A stretch of 64,000 bases of DNA. Origin: Heterotrichella gracilis (taxonomy: Eukaryota; Sar; Xanthophyceae; Tribonematales; Xanthonemataceae). Shown here piece by piece: positions 22,601-35,400 of this stretch. The notes under the pieces are model-generated. The model saw nothing but the letters and a program-made list of their open reading frames with translations. It made no database searches and was not told where the DNA came from. The number at the start of each line of letters is the position of its first letter. Position 1 is the stretch's first letter. Position numbers and translations under genes: made by a program. The stretch covers positions 62,001-126,000 of the forward strand of contig JAULBX010025053.1 in the NCBI GenBank assembly GCA_032358255.1, given 5' to 3'.

Positions 22601-23792
22601 TGAGTTTTGTGGAAAAATGGAAGAGCAATTTCTCCTCCCATTGACAACCCCGTTGGTCATGCTCGCAGTCTGCCTGTGATGTTCGAGCCAGCACACATGC
22701 CCACGTCCCAGGCACATGTCATTTTGCCATGCTTGCTATTGGCAAACATGCCGATGGAACCCGCTAACCAGCACGTGAGTTCATAACCCCCCAGGCACCA
22801 CTGGAGCTCGCAGCGTGAAATGGGTCACCAAGATATCTGCATCGGATAGGGAATCCCCCTCCCACTGGCAGCAGAAGGACTACAAGAGCTTCTCCCCAGG
22901 CGTGGATTGGGACAATGTGGATTGGAACAGTGCGCCCGCCATCCAGGCCATGCCCATCACCTCAGCCATCTGCGAGCCCGCGGATGGCGCTGTGCTGGAG
23001 GAGGGGACCGATGAGGTCACAGGTGGGTGGTGGGGTGAGGTTGTGCAATGAGGAGGTGAATGAGTGGATGATGGGCTGACGTAGCGACGGGGTGAAGCAA
23101 TGTTGCAGGTTGATGTTGGGATGCACTGTCCATGGCTGCGTCATCTGCAGAATCATGCAACCCTATCACATTCCATGACCGCTGCCAAAATCTCACTAGC
23201 CCCCAACCGCACAAATTGTGGTCGCAGTGCGCGGCTACGCATGGAGCGGCGGCGGGCAGCGCATCATCCGTGTGGACGTATCGCCAGATGGCGGGTCCAC
23301 GTGGCTCACCGCTGACCTGGCATCAGCGGGGCAGAAGCAGGGTCAGGCCTGGGGGTGGACGCTGTTTGAGGCCACTGTGCCGCTGCCACCTGGCCACAAG
23401 GGCGAGGTGAGAGGCTGGGATGGGCCATGTAGGGGGTGGCCTCGCACGCTGGCAAGCGCACGAAAGAAACACATTCTCCCATTTAATTCACTAAAAGTTT
23501 GCAAGTGGGCTACTAGAATGCTGCATGTCATATCACTACACAATTGCTGTTAATAAACGCTCGTCCCCGTAGCGTAGAGAAGGGCACGCATCTGCATGTC
23601 GCCATGACAGTGCTCAAGCATATGAATTCACTCTGCATGACCTGTGTGTGCTTGATTCTGCAGGTGAAGCTGACGTGCAAGGCAACAGACCAGTCCTACA
23701 ACACGCAGCCTGAGAGCCCAGGGCCCATCTGGAACCTGCGGGGCGTGAACAACAACGCATGGCATAGGGTCACTGTCAAGGTGGATGGCTAG
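19698..23792 (+). CDS. SUOX: Sulfite oxidase with cytochrome b5 domain, mitochondrial type
   Basis: Eight exons (19698-20115, 20455-20646, 20959-21200, 21610-21763, 22306-22437, 22795-23022, 23228-23406, 23664-23792) give 557 residues. The enzyme oxidises sulfite to sulfate at a molybdenum cofactor. Residues 1 to about 70 are an Arg/Ala-rich presequence followed by a hydrophobic helix ([17 protein letters not shown]), the layout of a protein sent to the mitochondrial intermembrane space. A cytochrome b5 domain follows (about 80-165), with heme ligands His128 in HPGG and His153 in YQQHND. The Mo domain has the cofactor-binding Cys271 in MQCTGNRR, and the C-terminal dimerisation domain carries RGYAWSGGG and ends [14 protein letters not shown]. 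Land-plant sulfite oxidase is peroxisomal and lacks heme. This alga has the animal-like form, with cytochrome c as likely acceptor (inference). Confidence 0.96.
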
Positions 23793-25609
23793 GGCGTGGA
23801 CAGGAGGGGAGGTGCACGGGCAGATGGAGAGGTGGTTGTATGGCGAATGTGATTTCGAATCAGCGACTGGAAGGGTGGATGGTAATGGGATGTGAGCAAG
23901 GCCCCAGTAGTGCTACCAGCACCATTTTTCGGGGTATATATTGTCCCGGGTGCTGGCGCAGTGAACGCATTTTGGATTGCCAATGTGTAAAAATGCAAGC
24001 AGCGCTCGTGACTCTGTTTTCGTGTTCCATGCAAGGATTCCATGCATGGGGTCTGATACATTCAGAGCACTGTGGTTGTTGCACAGCCATGTTGAGTCAA
24101 ATCAAATCGGGTTGTTAGATGGTCACCAAAGCGAGTGGTTTGGTGTGGGGGCCTCATGTACCCTCTTTGATGATGTGTTAGTGAAAGTACTAGTGACTTT
24201 GGGCAAACCATTTTTTGTTATCTAAATCATTTGATCCTGACAGTGTGGACAGTGTGAACACATCCCATAGGCGTTCAATTTTGAAAAGATTAATCCACTT
24301 CATAATCTTTTGGAAATTTGAATGCGTGCTTCAAATTAAATGAAGTTGACATTGATTTGGAACCCGGGAACATACGGTGAGCCACGTTACTGGCCTGGCC
24401 ACCTCTGACCATGGTGCCGCAGGGCCTGGTGCACCTAAACATATTAAATTAAATCAAAATTATATTAAAACTATACTAATAAGATATCCATTGCAATCGC
24501 CATGCCGCTCGATGAGGTGCAGCGCGATGCTGGATGAGATCCTATATATAGGGGATGCCGCATCCGAGATGGCATTCCGGGTGGACCAGGTCCTCGTCAT
24601 GTCATCAATCATTGGTTGAGCTCAGCCTGCTGCTTTTACAATGTGGGGCCGCCCGGCGTCACTGGCGTGGCATGGAATTTGTTGAGGCACAGGATTGTTG
24701 ACACGGGGTTAAAATTTACAGTCACTGTTGCAGGCAGGAGAACCACATATTGGGGCCACGTGCATTCCGAATTAATTTGTAACACAAATTGGTTACCGCT
24801 TTTGCAAACAACGCCAAGGTAGTACATGGAATATAATGGGTTTCGAAAGTGTACTGCATCCAGCATGAAGCTGGTCACTTGGGCCATTTGCCTCCTCATT
24901 GTATGCTAGAAAAGGTACAAAATGCTTTATTTTGGAAGCAAACTTTTGAGCCCATGAACACAACGCCCATGCAACCCAGGGTCGCCCGGGCCTAACATCT
25001 GTAAACGGGCATCACCAGGCATCGTACCACCTCAAAAAATATTGGCAATGTCGACAAATACCACTACCTCAAGGTTGCTCTTGCGTAGCGGGGAAAATGG
25101 GAATGCGGGATTCAGCCTGCACTACCGTCCATGTACACAGCGTGATCAAATACACTAATAATACAATATAAATATGTAATGTACAGCCATGTACCTGACT
25201 TTTTGGAAGACAGTACGTACTCAGAGGCATTCCCTTTCAGCCACTTCCTCCAGTGACTGACGATGACTTACTGTACATAATGACACACTTTGACAGACAA
25301 TCTATGATACACAATTGGAATTTCTTCAATGGTCAGCACCTACGCTTGGCGTTTCAGGCAAGTAAAGATGGCTCTAAAACACTCCAATTCAAGTTAACAA
25401 TTTCAATAAATAAACATGGCCCAACCGGCAAATACATAAAGAAACAAATACCCGATGCATACACATTTGCTTAGCCCTCACCAACTCACTACTTCATCAG
25501 ATGCACGAGGGCGCATCTAATTGGATGCGCTATATCCATGCAGCCCCACACCTTGCTACTAGAGCTCTCAGTGTGCCGACGCGCCCAGAGACAACTTGCC
25601 TGCGCCTTA
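23793..25609. other. Convergent intergenic region
   Basis: It lies between the 3' ends of sulfite oxidase (+) and the F-box gene (-). It is AT-rich from about 24200, with no recognisable coding sequence. A 73-codon frame at 25253-25474 has no family match and is not called. Confidence 0.5.
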
Positions 25610-27483
25610 TCACTGCGCTCTCCCATGCCTCAGCCGCGCATGGCCTTTTGATGCCAGCAGGTGATGGACCACGCTGATGGCTGACATGAGGACGATGCTG
25701 GGGATCCCGATGCGCACACAGCTCACGGCGCAGTCCACGGCGTAGCTCCGGATGCATGTCCCAGGGTTCCTGCACCAGGGGAGAGGTTCTGAGCAGCAAA
25801 CACAGTGCTAGTGGTGGCATGCCTCTCTAGCAGGTGGAGGGTGTTGTTGGCATGTTTTAGTGTTGGTTGCAAAACATGTCTGAGCACATGCAATTGGTTG
25901 GCTCACAACACGTTTTACCGCTACATGTAGGGGTTGTGGCGCGGACCGTCCCTGTTGGGGCATCATCACATTGTATCCCACAGGGTTTAAGGTTAATCTA
26001 AACCCTAGGGTGTATCTACTCCCGGCGTACCTTCGCACGTTGATGTGCTTGATCCTCGGGGCGTGCAGGCGCAAGAAGCGCTTCAGCCCAAACCCAAAGT
26101 ACGCCAGCTGGTTGTGCGACAGGTCTATGGATTCCAGCGACTCCAGGAACGCCAGAGGCAGGTTGTTCACCCGCAGCCAGAACTTGAGCCTGTTGCCACG
26201 CAGGCTCAGCACCTGGAGGTGCGGTATGGACTCGATGTTGTTCTCCGGGAATGACTCGAAGCCGCACGACTCCAGCTTGAGCACCCTGAGGCTGGTGAGC
26301 AGGTGCGCAGAGTCCACAAAGCGCTTGAGGTTGCGGCTCCCTGCATGCCAAAAATGAAAAGAAATGAAATGAAATAAACAGATAAATAAGTACATGCACG
26401 TCCTGCAGTGGGTTTCTCCTCATAGAGAGGTTTCGCCTGTTCCTAGTCACCGCAGAAATGGCAAGCGATCAAAATTTGCCCTACCATGGACTAGCAACTC
26501 GGTGATGGCGGGGAGCTCTGTCAGGGCCTTTGGGAGGCAGTCCAAGTCCAGGTTGACCAGGCTCATGCGCTTGAGCCGTGAGAGGTTTTTTATGCCTTCA
26601 GGCAGCTGGGTCTTGGCGCCTTTTGCAGTGAAGGCCAGGCTTTCCAGCAGCTCCAGTTCCCACAGGGAACCAGGGAACTCCAGCGCCTGGCTGTTGGTGC
26701 AGCTGATTTCCAGGGTGACAAGGGATCCCTTGACCGCTGATAGGGCTGATATGTCTGGGAGCGTCTCGAAGGACAGCGACAGCCAGCGGAGGTTGGACAG
26801 GGCGGCGAATGAGCGCAGGCTTGCTGGCTCCAGGAGACTGGTGACGGGGCATGCCAGCGCTAGGGTTTGCAGTTTCCTGGGCAGGGCACAGACCATTGCT
26901 TCTCCAGGTGAAGGCGTGTCTGCAAGGAGGACGTCCCTGGTGTTGCCTGCGAGGTTGAGACCATCCACAGCGCTGCCCAGGTTCTGCAAGTGGGTCACTA
27001 GGGCAGTGGCTCGCACGGGGTGCTGGGTTTTGCACCACCGGGCAGACTTGGGTCGCAACTGGATGGTCACTGAATTCCAAGCAGGGTACACGCCAGCGGC
27101 TGCCCGCCACCCTGTACAGGTTCCAGAGACAGCAGATCTGCAGGGCAGCGGTTATAGCAGTGGTCAGCAAGCGACTGACACTCGTTGGTGGCACGTCAGA
27201 GGGCGGGTTTGGAAAAGTAGCATGACTAAAGCTACGACTCCCCGTCAGGCACAAATTCAAACCACAAACGAACCGCACACGTGTGCTCAACAGGAACTGC
27301 CAGTAAACAGTGAACGCAGGACTTCGGCGCATGTTTTGGACGAACCCAGTGCTAACACCCGCGAAGCGATTAGGCCTCGCGGACATGCGGAGGGTGCGAT
27401 CCCTACCTGGCTTCTTTGTCGTTGGCGTGCTTGAACACGCCATGCATAACAAGCGCAGGGATGTTGGCCCAGTCTGACGCCAT
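25610..27483 (-). CDS. F-box / leucine-rich repeat protein
   Basis: Four exons (27483-27407, 27137-26485, 26340-26031, 25769-25610) give 399 residues. The N-terminus looks like a degenerate F-box (WANIPALVMHGVFKHANDKE, then SAVSGTCTGWRAAA), the SKP1-binding element of SCF ubiquitin ligases. It is followed by leucine-rich repeats (LQTLALAC, LRWLSLSFETLPDIS, LVTLEISC, LKRMSLVNLDLDCLPKA, LRVLKLESCGFESFP, LQVLSLRGNRLKFW, LESIDLSHNQLAYFG) that would bind a target. The last exon adds a cysteine-containing hydrophobic stretch (CVRIGIPSIVLMSAISVVHH) that could be a membrane anchor, which is unusual for an F-box protein. It converges with sulfite oxidase. The substrate is unknown. The F-box call rests on position and pattern and is less sure than the LRRs. 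Confidence 0.8.
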
Positions 27484-29101
27484 GGAAACAAATTCGCTTG
27501 GTGGAACTTCGCTGTGGACTCACGACTGGTTCAAAACCCTGGGCCCTTTGCGACGCTCTGACACAGTACGACAACAGGGAGATGCCCGCTCACAAATGAA
27601 CAGGCAGAGCAGCGCGAAAACAGGGAGGAAGAGGGGATAAGCGTTGTCCGATTCACCCCGACTTCAGAGGTTCTTTGCAGTCTTTCTACTGCCCACCGTT
27701 TCAAACGTCCAGATTACTCACACTGATTCAGAACCTGCAGGCAGTGCGGAAATCACAAGGGGCCCATGTGGCCCCACCTGCTGCAGCTGGGTCATAACCC
27801 TTGCCCACCACAACCCTAAAACCCTACAGGTAGAACCCTACCGACGTACAAGTTCTTGCAGCTGGCACTGCCAGTGGCAGAGATCATCAGTCGAACCTTG
27901 CAGCCGGATTACCAGCTGACCATCCCCGCCGCCGGCGTCAACACGGCGGGGACAGAAAGGAATATGTTATTAACGCCTACTACGCCCCAATCATTATGAT
28001 AACAACAGGCAGCATACCCTTAACCAGCAAAGGAGGGCTGGATGCAACCGCGATGCCAGTGGAAAGCATTTTAGCTGCATGCGGAAGGGCTGAGTCTAGC
28101 CTAGTAGTTGATGGCCTTACAAGAAAAATAAAAGGAGCAGAGAGCACGGGAGCACGCAACGCCCCCAACACCAGGGGGCGTGAACAAGGCATGGGCATGG
28201 GCGTGTGGTACATAATATGCCGGGTATACACCAGCACGTATGCAGCTTTTGCACGTCCTGAGTAATACTGAAAATCAATTCCTTTACTGTGTGCGTCCGA
28301 CAGATACCTTCAAGGCAAACTTGCAGCCACACTGTTTCTTCAAAAAGCTACAAATCCCCTACATAGGTGTTCCCATGGACCTAGCTACCAGGTAAGAAAA
28401 AGGTACTGCTAGTCCACAAAATATATTCTTGGTTGTCGAGTTTGCAAAAAAACTGTAGGACTTTGCAAATTGTGCTGCAAATGCCCCGCGTGCCCAATAC
28501 AGCATCTCAAATATGTGAACAAGGCCCCAGGGCCACCCTGTTGTCGCGCAATTCTCAACAGGTCTATATCACCTGCCAATATCTAACCATACAAAAAGCA
28601 ACACCTGCACCCACTGAGACTGGAGAATATTTTGGAGAAGATTCTATCATGCTGGTGTCCAAGTCTTTGAATAACTTAACCACACAGAGTATATCAGATT
28701 TGTTAATGGTTTCATGGTCACAACAGGGGCTAGGCTAGTTTGCGCTCAGCGATAAAACGACCCACGTTGAAGACTCAATTAACATGTGTATATTCACAAG
28801 CAGAGACAAAGAAATTATGTACAGCAATTTGAACTGGGTTGCTTGACAACATGGCACCAATGCCACCAAAATCCCTGTCAAGGCAGGTTCAAATTTTATT
28901 GAAAAGGGTTTTCAGGGCCTCACAGTGGCAGCACAACCAGGGTCACCTTTGAAAACGTGCCCGCTAACGAGAAATTTATCTTGGTACTACCTCCCAGCCT
29001 ATCGCACAGCGAACGCGTGTGCCTCCTCAACTAGTGTCAGTCCTACACTGGAGCTACCTCTTTAAGCTCTCACCCTCTTTCTAAAATGGGTCTCCAGGAA
29101 G
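27484..29101. other. No gene recognised
   Basis: Probable 5' region of the F-box gene and 3' region of the phosphatase gene. The open frames are short, overlapping and without family signature. Confidence 0.45.
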
Positions 29102-30912
29102 CTAGTTGCACTGATCCAGTGCCACTGTCAGCGCACTCATGCCTTCAATCGACACGCTCCTTGCAAAGGCCCGCTTGGGTGGCGCCTTGGAGCAAAAGGA
29201 AACGACCACAACGCTGACGTTGTCTGAAGTGTGCTTGTTCAAAGCATCCTCCACCTGCACGGGATGACACCAGAGAGTCAGGAATGGTACAAACAAATAA
29301 TCAACCGGAAACGCATTCCCAACCGTGGTCAGAGATGCCACTGGCAGCAAAAAGAATCAGCACGCGGGCAGTTGGTACAAGCAGTGCTCGCAAACGCACC
29401 AGTTCCTCAGCACACTTCTTGACGTCGTTGTGCTCCCTCAGTTTTTGGCGCGCAAACTCCACTGCCCGTTGGCTGGAGAATACATCCCAAAGCCCATCAC
29501 AGGCAAGGATGAGGAACTCATCCTCTGGCACCACAGTATGGCTGGTTATCTCAGGTTGCGCGGTCAGAGGGCCAACAAACCCAGTGCTGTCTGCTGCTGG
29601 AGCTTTCAAGTCCACAAAGTAGTCGCCAATTGCGCGGGTCACTGCAATGTGCCCGTTCAGCATGTCGTCCTCTATCCTCCCCCCGCAGGACTGGATGCGC
29701 TGCTGTTCTGAGGCGCTTCCTGCCTTGTGGTCCTTGCTCAGGTCAATTGCTCTGCCACGTCTGCTCAGCACAGCTCTGCAGTCACCAGCGTTCGCAACAA
29801 GAAGCTGGGATCCCCACAGGAGAGCTGTGAGGGCTGTGGTTCCTGCCTCGGTTTCCAAGCCGGATTGCACCGCCTCATACAACTCTGCATCCGAGCGGAT
29901 GAAAGCAGAATCCTGCAAGAAGAATCACACATCAGCTACAAGGTGTCCATTATTTTAGCACCCAAGAGTCCCTGGGGGGTGGGCAAAAGTGGGCAGGCAC
30001 TGTGCACAAGGCCAGGCCAAGCAGTGGACCACAAGTGCACCACAGACCACTGCCCAAAGGACGCCTGTAAGGGCTCAATCAACGCCAGTTCCTTGCAATC
30101 CATATAGGTTTGAAGGCACCATACACAATGCAAGTGGGCTGCACGCGTGCAGGCAAGCCGGTGTATCTCTTACCAGGCACTCTTCAAGGTTGGCCGGGAA
30201 GCACTCGTTGTGAACTATGTAGTCAAGGATGTTTTTGCTCACAAAGTGAGCTGCGTTGGCCCCGTTGTGCCCATCAAACACCTGCACAAGACCAAGGTTA
30301 TTGACCTCAGTTTCGCAGGTAACAACCGCCTCATGGGTGCGTAGTGATGTGGGTGTGACCGGGGTGACGGCTACAGGTGGGACACAGGAAAGTGCCCATA
30401 TAGAACGTTGGCAGCAAAAGTCACATCGCTAGCAAAAACAGGGAATGCACAACATAAACCCTAAACATGTGTTTTGCAACGCCCGCACTGCTGCCTGTGG
30501 GCAAGGTACTCACCCCAAAGAACGCTCTCGCTGGAGGCACTTCAAAGCTGGGCTGCCACCCAGAGCCTGCGTAATGCTGCTGGATGTCATCGATTGTGAC
30601 GTGGGCGTCCTCCATTGTTAACCGCCGGCCCTGGCTGGACGCCACGCCATAGCGCACGAGAGGGATGAAGGGCGCAGACGACTGGAAAGTGTCCTGGGAC
30701 GGAGAGGTAACGTGTCACACGGAGTCAACTAGCCACAGGGGACCAGCTCGAAACTAAAACCCTACCTCCTCAACATCCCCTGAGCAATCAGAAGCGTTCT
30801 CGAAGGCTTGGACGCGTTTTTCCATAAGAGGTCCTCCGCTGTTTTCCGCTTGGCTGTTAGCGGGCAACTCATACACCGTTAGGCTGGAATTGAAGCTGAC
30901 ACTTCTGGTCAT
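29102..30912 (-). CDS. PP2C-type protein phosphatase
   Basis: Five exons (30912-30766, 30693-30514, 30281-30174, 29912-29400, 29254-29102) give 366 residues. PPM/PP2C enzymes are Mg/Mn-dependent Ser/Thr phosphatases. All core motifs are visible: RYGVASSQGRRLTMEDAH, VFDGHNG (metal-binding Asp112 and Gly113), EAGTTAL, NAGDCRAVLSR, DHKAGSASEQQRI, GHIAVTRAIGDYF, ACDGLWDVFS (Asp284) and SDNVSVVVV (Asp327). About 60 N-terminal residues are hydrophilic and low in structure, followed by an acidic segment; the C-terminal 30 residues are basic and specific to this protein. The start is the first Met of a coherent exon; the frame is open upstream to 31113, so a longer N-terminus is possible. The substrate is not evident; plant relatives act in stress and hormone signalling. 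It lies in tandem with the ATP sulfurylase gene. Confidence 0.95.
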
Positions 30913-32433
30913 CCTGCATAGAGGTTTTGAAACCCACAGTTCAGTAAGCAAAGCGCGCCTTTGCACAATAACAAGTGTTTGAGAGGTGAAGCTGGATAAG
31001 AACTCGGTACCGATAGGCGATGTCGGGTGGACAATGGGCGAGAGCAGCCCACTTCCGATAGATATAGCCGTATCGCAATCCCAGCTGCGTTTGGAAACGG
31101 CTTTTCTTTTCAAATTTGTAGAAGATTTGTTTTCTGAAAAAGTTTATTCGTTTCAAAATTCCCCTGAATTATGGCTGCTGTTGCTGCTGCTAGCCTTTTT
31201 GCATTCCTCAGATAGCAGTGCAAGATGGTAGACCATATCAGTGACTCCTGCCACGTTTTTAGCCGCGGAGGACACTGGAGGTTGGGTAGCCGCCCAGCCA
31301 ATCAATATTTGCATATCTCGCCACACAAGATTGAATCCGAGAATTTCTGCATATTATGTTATTAACATGCAGTTGCATTGAGCACCTCGCTTCGAGGCAG
31401 GGGTTCAAAGCCATGGCTGCAGCAATAGTATAATTTAGTTGTTGATAATTGTCTTGGAGTAGGCAATTATGAGAACACACTGAGTTTCAGACTCAAGTGA
31501 CCGTCACGGCCATTTGGCCCCATGTACAATTGAAATATAGTGGTTATGCACCTGACGCATCCTCTGGTGCCAGGTTGCTGTGACAGGGACTCCTCTAAGT
31601 GCGCCATGTCCACTTGTTACATGCAGAGTTGTTACAGTTGAGGAGAAGACCTATCCATTATGTATTTTGCAACCAGTAAAGACTAGACTAGTCACGCCGT
31701 GGAGTACTGCTACTAGAAGCCAATGGTACCCAACCCTTGCACTGTAGAGTCCCACTGTCACCCGTCGGCAAACATAAACAACCAGCTATCCAGCGTCTAG
31801 CGCAGTCAGTGACGTATAAATCACGTCTGAGGTTCCTGGACAAGGAGTGACTCCCTACCCAGACCATCAAAGCCCACCTTCTTTGCATGCCTGTTGGAGC
31901 ACAACCGACCACAGATATGCACCGCACAGGGACACTAGCTCAATAAAACAACAACCAAGACTACAGTGTGGCTGTCTGAGCAGTGCTGAGCATACCAATC
32001 CTCCCGATGCAACCCTTTCGCACACAACCAATACCCCCCACCTCCCACACCTGGGTATGGCAGTAGGGTGAAGGCAACCCCGCCGAACATAGACGCTGCT
32101 CATAGGCCCAACCCCCCTCCTGCTCCCCACCCAGCACTGCATGTAGCTTGAGCGCCATCCAGATCGCTTTTCCTAATGCCATACCCCGAGGGCAAAACTG
32201 CCCAGGTTGCCCCAAATGCAGGCGACAGCCGATGTTAGCAGGCAATCATTCCTGAGCCCCACACCCATACCCATGCTGCACTTGATGCTCCTCTGCTCCC
32301 ACAACATCCAGCAGCAGCGCACCCCTCCCTCTCCATGCGCACCCCCATATCCACTCCATTCCACCCCCAAGTGCCCACACAGTCACGCACGCCCTGTGGG
32401 CGCGTGTGCACATGGCAGCAAATGACATGGCGC
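30913..32433. other. No gene recognised
   Basis: Between the phosphatase start and the ATP sulfurylase stop. AT-rich near 31100-31700, with no convincing coding sequence; it presumably holds the phosphatase promoter and the 3' UTR of ATP sulfurylase. Confidence 0.5.
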
Positions 32434-35400
32434 TCAGTTCTCATCGTCTGACAGCTGCAGGTTGAGCTCCTCGCGCAGCACCCGCACCACAGACTTGAAG
32501 GCAAACCACTCGGGGATGTCCTCACCGCTGCGCAGCATCTGCCTGAACTTGGTGCCGGACAGCTGCAGCCACACATGCACACCGGTTAACAACGATTACA
32601 CACCCGATACACACTTGTGCCAGGAAATGGACAAGGACCCAGCAGTGTGTGTGCACAAACAAAAACTAGGTCCAGGCAGACCCTGCCATGGCCAATTTAT
32701 GACCAGGCCTTCACAGGTTTTCACAGGTCCAAACCCACAGCAGCAAAACCCTACAACCCCGACACAGCAGCACCCACCTTGAGCTGGTGCAGCCCCTCTG
32801 CGTCAGCAATGTCAGCAGTCACGTAGCCCTTCTCCTGGGTGTAGGTGATGTTGAGGGAGGGCACCGTCTGCATCTTGAGCTCGGGCGCGTGCTCGGTGGC
32901 CAGGCCCTGTGCGTCGTATGGCCCGTAGAAGTCGTCGCCGGTGATGCTGGACTTGCAGCCCGCCATGTCGCGCCCGATGATGAAGTGGGTGCAGCCTGGT
33001 GTAGGACAGGGAGAGGAGAATTAAAAAGAGGTATGAAAGCCAGTGCACCGCGTGATTGCGGCGGGCCAGCATGCCTACAGTTTCCCAACACGTTCGCACT
33101 GATTCTTGGAGACTTTGAATGTGCACAGTGGATGTGGGATCAAACCCCAGCACTCGACTTACTCCTTGCGGATGGTCATGCAACCATGTGACAGTTGGGT
33201 ATGGCAGGTGATGCTGGATTTGCAGCCCGCCATGTCGCGCCCGATGATGAAGTGGGTGCAGCCTGGTGGGGCGTGAGGGCAGAGGGTAAGCCTGTATTGT
33301 TATACACTCCTGTACTTTACATCATGAGGTTTTATGACATTTGCCATTTTGCATTGCCTTCCGCCTCATCCTGTGGCATTGCACCAGGTCAGCAGCACGC
33401 ACCATAGTTCTTGCGGATGATCATGTGCTGGATTGCCTCCCTGGGCCCCGCCATGTGCATGGAGTAGGGCAGGTAGGCCCAGCGCAGGCGCGGGTTGTTG
33501 GCCTCCTCCTTCAGCACCTCGTAGGTGTGGTAGCGCACAATCCCGGGGATGTCATCATCCTGGTGGAAAAAATGGTTATTAGCTGCATGCAGTACAGCAG
33601 TACCGCCAAATTTTGCAGCCAGCCACTGCTGGCGCAGTAAAATACTGGCAGCGCTTAGACAATATGGTGATGTTGCGTGACCTGAGCGTTGCCCTGCCGG
33701 GATACGCAGGAAAATGGTGGGTAGCCGACGTGTTGTTGCATCTTGATGATCACCAATATTTTAGGGTGGACACACTTGTCTTGCACGAATCGAAAGGCAA
33801 AATTGCTGCCCCTTCTGTTCCAAGCAAATCAATGCTTTACACCTGTGCTTGCCCAACCAGCATGTAGCCCACCAAAATGTTTGCAGCAACGGAATGATGT
33901 AGGCCCTACCTGTGTTGGCCCGCAGGTGGGGTGCACCAGGCACACGGCGCCCTCGCCCACGTTGGGTGCATCCAGCGCGCGGATGAAGAGCTCGTAGTGC
34001 GCCCTGTGGATGGGGTTGCGGCACTGGAAGGCCAGCACGTCCACACCCTCGGGGAGGGTTGAGCGCACCGCGGCGGGTGTGGCGCAGTTGAACACGCGCG
34101 TGGGGATGGTCAGGCCCTGGACGGCGCCACCTGGGGGGGTGGGGGGCGCGGCCTCAGGTGGGTGAATGTTGCAACATTGATGTGGTGGTGGGTGCATACG
34201 CAAGGGATGGGGAACATGGGATGGGGATTGCTGAGGTGGCGGTCTGCCTCCATGGTGTTCCTCGAAGGTGTTGCAATTGCATGCGCATGGATGTGCTGTG
34301 GGTGAAGCATGGCATTTGTTCCCTTAACCCCCACCAAGCTACAGGGCATGCATTGTACGTAACCTAAGGCGCACCATGGTTGGTGCCAATGCGATGATCC
34401 CTGGGCGCATGCTGGAGCACTGATGCGATTGTCGTACGCAGGAGATGCATTTGCATGAAGCCTTCAACTGCATTCACCTCCCTGCATATATATGCACCAT
34501 GGCCTTGCATGCGCATGCTCCCCCTCCACACTCACCCATGTAGTACTTCCCCCTCTCCATGCTGATCATCTGCACCGCTGGGTGCTCGATGGAGGTGGTG
34601 CCGTAGCACTTGAGCGCCTCCACGGGCTTGTTGGGCATCCACTTGCTGTCGATGGTGACCACCGCGAGGTCCTGGCCCTGGTAGGTGAGCAGGATGACGT
34701 CGCCCGGCTGGATGTCCTCGCTGTCGGTGTCCAGCACCACTGGCAGGCCAAACAGGAGGCCGTTCTGCAGGAAAATTAGGCAGTCTTAAGGCAATCAGTA
34801 CTTCAATAGTCACACGCATTCCAACGAAAAATCCTTGGTGCATCCATATCGGTTCCCTCAAGTACATTACATATGAACACGCATATTGTCAGCCTTTTTG
34901 TAACGCAGGACGTGCACGTAATCCACCCCAGACGTGTGCTGAGACAGGTACTCTTCTGGTTAGCGGACAGGTCCAGCAACAAATGCCCTATTTGCAGTCC
35001 AAGGTGCAGCGTTCAGGGCAAGGTGAGCACAACGTACTGTGAGGCGCATGTGGTCCACCACCGACTTGTACTCCTGCTCGTTCATGAAGCCAGTCAAGGG
35101 GGAGAAGCCACTGCAAGACAGAGAGAACATAAGCATCACCCCAGGGCTGCAGTTTGCCCACCGCCGCCAAGTACATATGTGGAGCCAGCAGTGCTGGTAG
35201 GGTGTGGGTGCCGACTAACACCACTGCTGCACTAGGGCTTAACTAGGGCATTTACCTAACTCCAGCAACGGACACAGCCACGCATGGCAAGCCAAGAGCA
35301 AACTGAACGTAGAAACCGCCTGCAGCACTGCAGGCACTGCCATGCCCTTGGCAGATACAGCAGCAGGCCACTGGCCACAAAATCCCTGCGTGCCCGTCTA

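Noticed and set aside
26394-27434. Plus-strand frame of 346 codons
   Set aside because: It is the GC-rich antisense shadow of the F-box/LRR exon 2 on the minus strand.
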